From Treponema sp. UBA1798 (GTDB lineage: Bacteria > Spirochaetota > Spirochaetia > Treponematales > Treponemataceae), in assembly GCA_002319875.1 (NCBI GenBank), contig DCFS01000259.1, positions 16,113 to 22,330 of the forward strand: a DNA stretch of 6,218 nt. The letters are read 5' to 3'. The first letter of the stretch is position 1. Each line of letters begins with the position of its first letter. Shown piece after piece: positions 1 to 6,117 of the stretch. The notes under the pieces were generated by a model, which did no database searches, was not told where the DNA came from, and was given only the letters and a program-made list of their open reading frames with translations. The position numbers and the translations under genes are program-made.

Positions 1-7
1 TTTCCAT
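1..7 (-). CDS. Possible start of a further operon gene, running off the left edge
   Basis: On the minus strand an AGGGG Shine-Dalgarno (18-14) sits 6 nt before an ATG at 7-5, followed by GAA and the window edge, so only Met-Glu can be read. The spacing and strength resemble the ribosome binding sites of the other minus-strand genes here. A polar amino acid ABC importer needs a nucleotide-binding ATPase and none is encoded in the window, so this start is the natural candidate for it. That identity is inference from context only; two codons say nothing about the product, and the start itself could be chance. Confidence 0.3.
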
Positions 8-60
8 ATATAACCCCTGTTATTAAATTATACTAATATTATTGTAGCAGTATTAAATAA

Positions 61-80
61 CAGAGTAAAGCAGAGTAAAG
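61..80. repeat. Tandem direct repeat, two copies of a 10-mer
   Basis: CAGAGTAAAG occurs twice in perfect tandem at 61-70 and 71-80, and a partial AAAG follows. It lies between the hairpin at 90-110 and the putative next gene start at 7. No function is evident. It may be a simple slippage duplication. Confidence 0.6.
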
Positions 81-89
81 AAAGTGAGT

Positions 90-110
90 ATGCCTGTCAT
101 CAACAGGCAT
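90..110 (-). terminator. Hairpin downstream of the permease operon, possible terminator or attenuator
   Basis: ATGCCTGT (90-97) and ACAGGCAT (103-110) form a perfect 8-bp stem with a 5-nt loop, 40 nt past the stop codon of the last permease. On the minus strand the stem is followed by a T-rich but interrupted tail (ACTCACTTTCTTTACTC), so it would be a weak-to-moderate intrinsic terminator. A second inverted repeat, 107-115 with 130-138, shares bases 107-110, so the two stems exclude each other. Confidence 0.45.
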
Positions 111-138
111 TGTTTAAGGTGTTCAGGTCAAACAATGC
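107..138 (-). other. Second inverted repeat competing with the terminator-like hairpin
   Basis: GCATTGTTT (107-115) and AAACAATGC (130-138) are perfect 9-nt inverted repeats around a 14-nt loop. On the minus transcript the stem can be lengthened by pairing ACAG (148-145) with CTGT (106-103), leaving a 6-nt bulge. It would form first during transcription and would sequester one arm of the 90-110 hairpin. This is visible structure only; regulation is not shown. Confidence 0.4.
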
Positions 139-150
139 TTTAGCCTGTAT

Positions 151-858
151 TCAGCGTGTTTTCCTTTGTACTTTTCTAAAAAATTTCTCCATAGCATAGA
201 ATACAGCCTGTATTGCGGAACAGACGAGCAGATAAATAATAAAAATATCAAGATATGCCTCAATATAATTATATCCATACGAAGCTTCGATTTTCGCTAT
301 AGCAGTAATGTCCTTTACCGTCATCAGAAATACAAGTGATGTTTCCTTAAAAAGATTTATTGTCAGGTTACATAAATTCGGTATGGCAGAAACTGCTGCC
401 TGGGGAATGATTACCAGATGGAAAGCCTGAAGTTTTTTCATTCCAAGAGCAGCGGCAGCATCCATCTGACCGCCATCAACAGTAAGTATTGCAGAACGAA
501 TAAGTTCAGAAAAACCTGCAGCAGTATGAATCGTAAAAACAACGAGAGCATAAATGACCGGATCGATACTGAAAATATCGTAAGTACTACCGGTTTTAAG
601 TACAAACCAGTTGATCAGACTTGGAAGAAGGCTGTAAATAATCAGTATCTGCACAACGATCGGCGTTCCCCGTATAAAAGATACATATATTTTTACCATC
701 GGAGTAAGTATACGTACGCGATAAATACGGACTAATGCCATAAAAAAGGCGGGAACAACCGAAAAGACAAGGGCAAGTATCGTTATCTCAAGCGCAACCG
801 GAATCCCCTGAAGCGCAAGAAAAAATGTACGCCAAAGAAACGGAAGGTTCAGCTCCAT
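151..858 (-). CDS. Polar amino acid ABC transporter permease (HisM/GlnP family)
   Basis: This is a 235-residue inner-membrane subunit of an importer for a polar amino acid, of normal length for the family. Hydrophobic segments lie at about 20-43, 57-80, 100-120, 155-180 and 201-224. The family motif FIRGTPIVVQ (61-70) is present. The EAA loop that docks on the ATPase runs from 131 to 154, with DAAAALGMKK and IIPQA; the first residue of EAA is Asp. The ATG overlaps the end of the preceding permease gene by 10 nt (ATGGAGCTGA) and is preceded by AAGGCGG, so translation is probably coupled and the two permeases probably form a heterodimer. The C-terminal part resembles permeases of cystine importers of the TcyL/TcyM kind from memory; substrate is not established by the sequence. 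Confidence 0.93.
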   Translation of the reverse strand: MELNLPFLWRTFFLALQGIPVALEITILALVFSVVPAFFMALVRIYRVRILTPMVKIYVSFIRGTPIVVQILIIYSLLPSLINWFVLKTGSTYDIFSIDPVIYALVVFTIHTAAGFSELIRSAILTVDGGQMDAAAALGMKKLQAFHLVIIPQAAVSAIPNLCNLTINLFKETSLVFLMTVKDITAIAKIEASYGYNYIEAYLDIFIIYLLVCSAIQAVFYAMEKFFRKVQRKTR

Positions 859-1571
859 ATTCCGCCTTCTCTGCCGACAATAGAAATGCCACGCAGATAA
901 CGGGTTTCAACAAGCGAAAGGATCTTTTCGATAATAAGCGTCAATAGCCAGTATATACAGGCAAGTGCAATATATGCTTCAAGACCGTGGGCACCATACG
1001 AACGGCCTATCAGTACCTGGGTTTCTCCCATCAAATCAATAAAACCGATAATAAATGCAAGAGAGCCCTGTTTTAAGAGTATAATTACTTCATTACAGAA
1101 ATTCGGAACTGCAACTGAAACAGCCTGGGGAATAATTACAAACCAGGCTGTCTGAAGCCGGTTCATTCCAATACAAAAGGCTGCTTCACTTTGCCCGCTG
1201 TCTACGGATATATAAGCAGATCTCATAAGTTCACACATAGAAGCACCGGACATCATGGCAAGTGCATCCACAATATAAAACAGCTTACCCGTATATCCGG
1301 CATGTATTCCGGTGAAATACTGATAAATTCCCGGAAATCCATAATAAACAACAAAAAGCAGCACGATGGATGGTGTACACCGGATTATATGAACGTAAAA
1401 TACCGATATACTTTCAGCCGGTTTAAAACCAGACAGACGCCCCCAGGCAAGGAGTGCTCCCAGAATAATTCCCGCAAATAATGAAAGAACCATGACACCG
1501 AGAGTCACACCGGTATAGGGAATAAGTATCAGCAAAGAGTGCCAGATAAAGGTAACATCAAAAGGACGCAT
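849..1571 (-). CDS. Polar amino acid ABC transporter permease (HisM/GlnP family), second subunit
   Basis: This 240-residue integral membrane protein is the partner of the overlapping downstream permease. The EAA loop is canonical at about 129-150 (EAAFCIGMNR to IIPQA). The usual RGTP motif after the second membrane segment reads RCTP (64-67). Hydrophobic segments lie at about 12-44, 56-80, 98-118, 144-166 and 197-218. The start is uncertain. ATG at 1571 is chosen; an in-frame TTG at 1577 directly follows a TAA stop and would add two residues. Neither has a clear Shine-Dalgarno, unlike the neighbours, so expression may depend on coupling or on a weak site. It lies about 80 nt after the solute-binding protein gene in the same direction, as expected in an importer operon. 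Confidence 0.92.
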   Translation of the reverse strand: MRPFDVTFIWHSLLILIPYTGVTLGVMVLSLFAGIILGALLAWGRLSGFKPAESISVFYVHIIRCTPSIVLLFVVYYGFPGIYQYFTGIHAGYTGKLFYIVDALAMMSGASMCELMRSAYISVDSGQSEAAFCIGMNRLQTAWFVIIPQAVSVAVPNFCNEVIILLKQGSLAFIIGFIDLMGETQVLIGRSYGAHGLEAYIALACIYWLLTLIIEKILSLVETRYLRGISIVGREGGIWS

Positions 1572-1653
1572 AGACAATTACAGTATATTGAACCGTTTAT
1601 ATAAATGAAAGGCTTTTGCCTGTGGTGAGTATAATACCTCGCACGATACCGGT

Positions 1654-2520
1654 TTATTTTACATATTTTGAAACATCTTCTCCAAAATACCTGTCGGCAA
1701 GCACTGTGTAGGTACCATTCTCATGCAGAGTTTTAACAGCTGCGTCATAGTCGTCAGCAAGCTGAACTTCATTTTTGTTGAACAACGGCCATGTCGGAAT
1801 CGCCTGATATACGACATAAGCAAGTTTGTCAGCATACTGATGATATGCACCCTTCGGATCCAGGACATTACGTTTATAAGCTACCTGAAGATCAAAGAAG
1901 CCATCGTAACGTTTTTCAAGTACCCACGTATATGATTCAGGAATATCAAAAACATCCGACGGGACAAGCTTTATCTGCATATCCGGATGTACCTTATTAA
2001 AATCAGTAATAATAGAAAACTGAGCAGACTGCGGAGAAATAGGGACAAGCTTTCCGCTGAAACGCGCGAAACTCTCCAGATCATGAATCTTATCCTTATT
2101 TTCGCTGCGGAATGTAAGTCCTATAATACTGGCACCAAGATAGTTCTTCGGAAACAGATATTTCAGCCGCCGCTCCGGAGTTGACCACGCACCTTTGATG
2201 CCTGCCGCATATTTACCCGTTTCAACACCGATAAGCAGATCATCATCCGAGGTTGGAACAAACTCAACCGTATACTGCGGATACATTTTATCTATTTCAC
2301 GCCATACGGCAACTTCAAAACCGTCGGATTCTCCTTTTTCATTAGTAAAAACATACGGCACATAGGTTTGCGTATGGGCTATATAAATTTTTTTACCGGC
2401 CGGGTTCTTTGCCGTTCCGGCTGATACGGACGGTATTTTTTTAGAACAACCTGACAGTGCAGACAACAATAAAGCCGTAGCTATATATACGGCAAAAAAA
2501 TGACTCTGTTTTTTTTTCAT
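1654..2520 (-). CDS. Amino acid ABC transporter substrate-binding lipoprotein (SBP family 3)
   Basis: This 288-residue extracytoplasmic protein captures a polar amino acid for the two permeases encoded after it. The N-terminus is a lipoprotein signal: MKKK, a hydrophobic stretch 8-22 and the lipobox LSGC with Cys25, the only cysteine in the protein. The mature part has the family-3 pattern: a first strand IYIAHTQTYVPYVF at 45-58, GFEVAVWREI at 67-76, TPERRLKY at 114-121 whose arginine is at the usual ligand alpha-carboxylate position, and a C-terminal FNKNEVQLADDYD and ADRYFGED. The start is supported by AAGG 6 nt upstream. The first codons contain a run of nine A. The neighbouring dithiol flavoenzyme makes cystine or another disulfide a reasonable ligand, but that is inference. 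Confidence 0.93.
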   Translation of the reverse strand: MKKKQSHFFAVYIATALLLSALSGCSKKIPSVSAGTAKNPAGKKIYIAHTQTYVPYVFTNEKGESDGFEVAVWREIDKMYPQYTVEFVPTSDDDLLIGVETGKYAAGIKGAWSTPERRLKYLFPKNYLGASIIGLTFRSENKDKIHDLESFARFSGKLVPISPQSAQFSIITDFNKVHPDMQIKLVPSDVFDIPESYTWVLEKRYDGFFDLQVAYKRNVLDPKGAYHQYADKLAYVVYQAIPTWPLFNKNEVQLADDYDAAVKTLHENGTYTVLADRYFGEDVSKYVK

Positions 2521-2602
2521 GATACACCTTCTTTTTACCTGCAGACTCTATAGAAACGGTCAGACTTCGTATAACCGCCATTATCAACCGGAAACAGAAA
2601 TT

Positions 2603-3499
2603 CTATTTTGGAGCATCAACAACCACGCCGCAAGAATCAATATATGCTGCTGCAGAAAGCGCTGCAACATTTCCCTCTCCTGCAGCTTTTATATACTGAT
2701 ACGGCGTTCCGGTAATATCTCCGGCAGCAAAACAACCGGATATATTTGTTTCAAGCTTTCTGTTTACTGTAATATGATTGCCATCCATCTTCAACCCTTC
2801 AAGCAGTATCGCGGGGGCTATGCTGTTACGAAGAATGAAGACACAAGCTACATCCAGAATCCGGCCGGGAAGAACAAGATGCCCGGCCTTAAGCTCTCCC
2901 GTTATTTCCTGGGGAACCATGTGCAATACTTCTATCACCTTTTTCTGATCATCGTTAAATGTCACCGGGTCTTTATACAGGGGAATATAATACACATGAT
3001 TGCATATTGAAGCCAGAAAAACAGCTTCGTTTTCTTCCTCTCTGCCGGAAGCAATAACAGCAATATCTTTTCCTTTATACAACATCCCGTCACACGTTGC
3101 ACAATAACTTACACCGCGTCCCAGATATTTTTGTTCTCCGGCATAGGGTTTACCGAAATCAACTCCGGTAGCAATAATCACTGTTTTTGCATCGTACTGG
3201 TTCTTTCCGGAAAGCAGAGAAAAATAATTACCCATTGCATATATATTCGTAATCCGCTCTTCTGTTATGTCTATATGCATCGATGCCAGATGATTTGTAA
3301 AAGCGGCTGCTATTTCTTCCCCGCTTTTCCCGTAAAGACCGGGATAGTTATTTATCTGATGCGCTTTAAAAAGCTTGGGACTCGTTTCCCTGCTGCCGAA
3401 CAGCCGGAACGTCTTTCCCCGGGCCGCAGCAGTTATCGCAGCCGAAATACCAGCCGGACCAGTTCCGATAATCGCGATATCAATTTTCTGTTCCATCAT
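2603..3499 (-). CDS. Thioredoxin-reductase-like FAD disulfide oxidoreductase lacking NADPH motifs
   Basis: This 298-residue cytoplasmic flavoprotein is slightly shorter than classical thioredoxin reductase (about 310-320). The FAD-binding motif GTGPAG is at 12-17, IATG at 109-112, the redox-active CATC at 133-136 followed by DG, and the C-terminal FAD motif FAAGDITG at 257-264 followed by PYQYIKAAGEG. The NADPH-binding GGGxSA motif is replaced by ASGREEE (150-156), and the HRR motif that binds the 2'-phosphate by IPLYK (172-176). The protein therefore resembles the NADPH-independent branch, such as ferredoxin-dependent flavin thioredoxin reductases of clostridia, and a thioredoxin or glutaredoxin partner is expected; no partner gene is in the window. 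The ATGATG start allows 3499 or 3496; AAAGGGG lies 10 nt upstream. It appears to lead the importer operon, 82 nt before the binding-protein gene. The tail DSCGVVVDAPK overlaps a dispersed repeat. Confidence 0.88.
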   Translation of the reverse strand: MMEQKIDIAIIGTGPAGISAAITAAARGKTFRLFGSRETSPKLFKAHQINNYPGLYGKSGEEIAAAFTNHLASMHIDITEERITNIYAMGNYFSLLSGKNQYDAKTVIIATGVDFGKPYAGEQKYLGRGVSYCATCDGMLYKGKDIAVIASGREEENEAVFLASICNHVYYIPLYKDPVTFNDDQKKVIEVLHMVPQEITGELKAGHLVLPGRILDVACVFILRNSIAPAILLEGLKMDGNHITVNRKLETNISGCFAAGDITGTPYQYIKAAGEGNVAALSAAAYIDSCGVVVDAPK

Positions 3500-3521
3500 A
3501 TAAGTAATACCCCTTTATAAA

Positions 3522-3548
3522 TGTATACAACTTATATATAAAAATCAA
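3522..3548 (-). promoter_or_regulatory. Possible sigma-70-type promoter of the flavoprotein-importer operon
   Basis: On the minus strand TTGATT (3548-3543) is followed after 15 nt by TATACA (3527-3522). The -10 lies inside the palindrome TGTATACA, about 22 nt before the start codon. The spacing is short of the ideal 17 nt and the surrounding DNA is AT-rich, so alternatives exist. No operator can be assigned. Confidence 0.25.
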
Positions 3549-3661
3549 ACAGACCGTGTACAGCAACAAAAAATAGCTCAGATGAAATATCTGATTGCGG
3601 AATTTTTAAAGAAGCCGCTTCCGTAAGAAACAGATTTTTGATCGTGTTTTAATTACTTTAA

Positions 3662-3705
3662 GGCAACCTCTAAAAAATCACTTTCAGTGACTTTTTAGAG
3701 ATGCC
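3662..3705. repeat. Long imperfect hairpin, first unit of a palindromic repeat cluster
   Basis: GGCA (3662-3665) pairs with TGCC (3702-3705), CTCTAAAAA (3668-3676) with TTTTTAGAG (3692-3700), and TCAC (3678-3681) with GTGA (3687-3690). The loop is TTTCA, with one mismatch and one small internal loop, making 17 base pairs in all. No T-tract follows on either strand, so it is not a typical terminator. Part of it recurs at 3748-3772, which points to a repeat element rather than a single regulatory hairpin. Confidence 0.65.
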
Positions 3706-3710
3706 GTCGA

Positions 3711-3743
3711 GTTTTAAGTCGCTGTAATATCGCGACTTAAAAC
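3711..3743. repeat. Perfect 12-bp hairpin, second unit of the palindromic cluster
   Basis: GTTTTAAGTCGC (3711-3722) and GCGACTTAAAAC (3732-3743) are perfect inverted repeats around a 9-nt loop. It lies directly after the first hairpin and before the partial copy of it, so the three pieces look like one compound element of about 110 bp. Confidence 0.65.
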
Positions 3744-3747
3744 ATCG

Positions 3748-3772
3748 CACTTTCAGAGTCACCTCTAAAAAA
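3748..3772. repeat. Partial direct copy of the first hairpin's sequence
   Basis: CACTTTCAG at 3748-3756 repeats 3679-3687, and ACCTCTAAAAAA at 3761-3772 repeats 3666-3677, in swapped order relative to the first unit. The second piece could also pair with TTTTTAGAG at 3692-3700, enclosing the 12-bp hairpin in an alternative fold. Confidence 0.55.
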
Positions 3773-3809
3773 CAAATTTAGAAAAATTATAATTCCGTGT
3801 TAAACTATA

Positions 3810-3815
3810 TATAAT
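3810..3815 (+). promoter_or_regulatory. Candidate -10 element for the chemoreceptor gene
   Basis: A consensus TATAAT lies 74 nt before the chosen start codon. The position 17 nt upstream holds TTATAA, a poor -35. Another TATAAT occurs at 3788-3793, also without a good -35. I looked for a sigma-28 motager-type pattern (TAAA then GCCGATAA) and did not find one. Confidence 0.3.
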
Positions 3816-3876
3816 TGAGGCGTTTCCAAAAGTCAGACAAATTTTGAAAAATGACCCGATTTTTATTACGCTTTTA

Positions 3877-3881
3877 CGGAG
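3877..3881 (+). promoter_or_regulatory. Shine-Dalgarno that decides the chemoreceptor start
   Basis: CGGAG ends 8 nt before the ATG at 3890. The upstream in-frame ATG at 3851 is preceded only by AAATTTTGAAAA, with no Shine-Dalgarno. This favours 3890 as the true start. Confidence 0.7.
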
Positions 3882-3889
3882 TGTACAAT

Positions 3890-6085
3890 ATGGAGAATGT
3901 AGAAAAAAAAAGAAGCCTGCGCAGACACCTGACGTTTGTCATCGGTCTCGGTCTCGGTATTGTTTTTATTGCCAGCGGACTGTTTCTGGTCCTGTATGTC
4001 CGTAAATCTTTTAATACACTCTCTGATTCATATCTGCTGGCAGAAACCAATCAGAATACCGAACAAGCCCGACTTTTTTTGTCGACAGCATTCAACAGCT
4101 GCCAATCGCTTGCCGATACATTCGGAGAATTCGAATCCATACCGCAGGCAATACGCCGCTCTTATCTGAATGATCTGATGAAGAATACCCTTAAAATGAA
4201 TGAAGATTTCACCGGTGTCTGGACGGTCTGGGAGCCGGAAGCTCTGGACGGCCTGGACTTACAGTATGCAAATACACCCGGATATGATAAAACCGGTCGT
4301 TTTATTCCATACTGGACAAAAATTGATTCAAAAATTGACTGTACACCGCTTACGGACTATGACACAAGCTTCTGGTATACGAATCCACTCCACAGTGATA
4401 CCGGTCTTCTCATAGAACCGAATCAGTACGAACTCCAAGGAAAACAGATGTTTGTAGCAGGTGTAGCATTTCCTATACGCGACAAGGGAGGAAAAACGAT
4501 CGGTGTAGCAGGAATAGATATCTCCCTTGCCCATATTTCAGAACTCCTCGCGCAGAAAAAAGTATATAAATCGGGTTACTTAATGCTGCTTTCTTCAACC
4601 GGACTTCTTGCAGCCGGTCCTGACAGCACGAAATTCGGACAGACGGCAGAAGAAGTTACACGATATACTGATACTTTCAAACAATCGGAACAGAATAAAA
4701 AGACTTTTACTATCAGGGAAAAAGACAGCTTCACCGGAAAATTCTGTATAAAATATTTCGTTCCTTTCACCGTGGGCAATGCCCCACAGACATGGTTTCT
4801 TTCTCTCGTTGCCCCGATAACTGAAATAAACAGCAATACCGACACTGCCGTAAAATCAGTAATTATTGTATTTACCGTTTCGCTGATTGTAGCACTGCTG
4901 CTTGTTCTGGGAAGTATAACCTCTGCCGTACTGCAGATAAAAAAAGGTGTCGATGTAATGAAAAATATTTCACAGGGCGACGGAGATCTTACCATACAGC
5001 TTCCGGTGAGGAAAAATGATGAAATCGGACAACTTTCCAGATATTTTAATGAAACGCTTTCCAAAATCCGTAATTCAATCAGACAGGTAAAAGATGAAGT
5101 TCAGACAATGCAGGGAACAGGAAACCGGCTCGCGGAAAATATGAGTGAAACGGCAGCCGCCGCAAATGAAATAAAGTCAAATATAGACAGTGTCAATTCA
5201 CAGACAAAAAAACAGTCCGAAAGTGTTAATCAGGCAACAGGTTCCATCAGTTCAATAACCACCAATGCAAAAACCCTCATACATGAAATTGAAAATCAGT
5301 CATCCAGTGTTGTTGAGGCTTCTTCTTCAATCGAACAGATGGTCGCTAATATCCGTTCCGTAACCCAGATTCTTGAAAAGAACAGCATTTCCATGCAGTC
5401 TTTGAATATCGCTTCTGATGAAGGCAAAAAAAGTATTACAACGACCGTCGAATTCACCGGAAAAATAGAAGAACAGTCTCAGGCTCTCCTGCAGGCAAGT
5501 ACTATCATACAGAATATTGCGAGCCAGACAAACCTTCTGGCTATGAACGCAGCTATTGAAGCGGCACATGCCGGTGAAAGCGGTAAGGGATTTGCCGTTG
5601 TTGCAGATGAAATCCGTAAACTGGCAGAAGATTCCAATAAACAGGGTAAGACTATCACTGATAATCTGAAGGGCGTTCTGACCAGTATCCATCAGATATC
5701 AGAATCTGCCACAAGTCTTCAGAATAAATTCAATCAAATATATGAATTAACCCAGACCGTAGCACAACAGGAAAATACTATCATGAACGCGATGCAGGAG
5801 CAATCGGAAGGCAGCGGACAAGTTCTCGAAGCTATGAAACTTATCAACGACGTTACTGTCAACGTAAAATCTGGAGGAGATACGATGCAGGAATCAATTA
5901 ACGCTGTTAACAGTGAAATGAGCCTGCTTACGCGTCTCACACAGGAGATAACTTCGAATATGGAAGAAATGGCTCTCGGTACGGCCCATATCAACGAATC
6001 GATCAACAGTATAAACGATACAACAAAACAGAACAGGGACAGCATAGACAACCTGGTAACAGCTGTAGATAAATTCAAAGTGTAA
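3890..6085 (+). CDS. Methyl-accepting chemotaxis protein with dCache sensor and HAMP
   Basis: This 731-residue inner-membrane chemoreceptor would relay an extracellular signal through CheW and CheA to the flagellar motors. The basic N-terminus (KKRSLRRH) is followed by TM1 at about 14-37, a periplasmic dCache-type domain at about 40-320 (GRFIPYW at 136-142, GVAGIDIS at 205-212), TM2 at about 323-347 and HAMP up to about 397 (QGDGDLT, then NDEIGQL). A long coiled coil follows, with the highly conserved hairpin tip around Glu557 (QTNLLAMNAAIEAAHAGESG). The C-terminus DKFKV has no NWETF-type tether for CheR/CheB. Start 3890 is preferred over in-frame 3851 because only it has a Shine-Dalgarno and it places the basic residues just before TM1. 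The arginine-x-Trp-Tyr signature of amino-acid-binding dCache domains is not seen, so the ligand is unknown. It is divergent from the importer operon. Confidence 0.96.
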   Translation: MENVEKKRSLRRHLTFVIGLGLGIVFIASGLFLVLYVRKSFNTLSDSYLLAETNQNTEQARLFLSTAFNSCQSLADTFGEFESIPQAIRRSYLNDLMKNTLKMNEDFTGVWTVWEPEALDGLDLQYANTPGYDKTGRFIPYWTKIDSKIDCTPLTDYDTSFWYTNPLHSDTGLLIEPNQYELQGKQMFVAGVAFPIRDKGGKTIGVAGIDISLAHISELLAQKKVYKSGYLMLLSSTGLLAAGPDSTKFGQTAEEVTRYTDTFKQSEQNKKTFTIREKDSFTGKFCIKYFVPFTVGNAPQTWFLSLVAPITEINSNTDTAVKSVIIVFTVSLIVALLLVLGSITSAVLQIKKGVDVMKNISQGDGDLTIQLPVRKNDEIGQLSRYFNETLSKIRNSIRQVKDEVQTMQGTGNRLAENMSETAAAANEIKSNIDSVNSQTKKQSESVNQATGSISSITTNAKTLIHEIENQSSSVVEASSSIEQMVANIRSVTQILEKNSISMQSLNIASDEGKKSITTTVEFTGKIEEQSQALLQASTIIQNIASQTNLLAMNAAIEAAHAGESGKGFAVVADEIRKLAEDSNKQGKTITDNLKGVLTSIHQISESATSLQNKFNQIYELTQTVAQQENTIMNAMQEQSEGSGQVLEAMKLINDVTVNVKSGGDTMQESINAVNSEMSLLTRLTQEITSNMEEMALGTAHINESINSINDTTKQNRDSIDNLVTAVDKFKV

Positions 6086-6092
6086 AAAATCT

Positions 6093-6117
6093 CCTGCTCC
6101 AGCCAGCGGGGATGGAG
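6093..6117 (+). terminator. Weak hairpin after the chemoreceptor gene
   Basis: CTCCA (6097-6101) can pair with TGGAG (6113-6117), or CCTGC (6093-6097) with GCGGG (6106-6110). Both are short stems with large loops and no proper T-tract follows, so this is at best a poor terminator. Confidence 0.2.

Larger units (their letters stand above)
3500..3889. other. 390-bp divergent intergenic region
   Basis: There is no convincing gene here. The part next to the flavoprotein gene (3500-3570) is AT-rich with promoter-like hexamers and an 8-bp palindrome TGTATACA at 3522-3529. From 3571 to 3661 I see only short, weak inverted repeats. The 3662-3772 stretch is a cluster of strong hairpins, and 3780-3889 is the AT-rich leader of the chemoreceptor gene. 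Confidence 0.7.

Noticed and set aside
2519..3010. Plus-strand open frame opposite the flavoprotein gene
   Set aside because: The minus strand encodes clear FAD and CxxC motifs here; the plus-strand product is rich in unusual residues with no recognisable domain.
2603..3499. Ferredoxin/flavodoxin-NADP reductase of the TrxR-like type, or AhpF
   Set aside because: TrxR-like ferredoxin-NADP reductases lack the CxxC that is present here, and AhpF has an extra N-terminal glutaredoxin-like region that is absent.
3662..3743. Bidirectional intrinsic terminator or riboswitch
   Set aside because: The genes on either side diverge, so no transcript needs to end here. There is no T-tract, and I recognise no known riboswitch core.
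4576..5064. Long open frame on the minus strand inside the chemoreceptor gene
   Set aside because: It is a shadow of the well-supported plus-strand coding sequence, and its translation resembles no family I recognise. The same holds for other antisense frames across the window.
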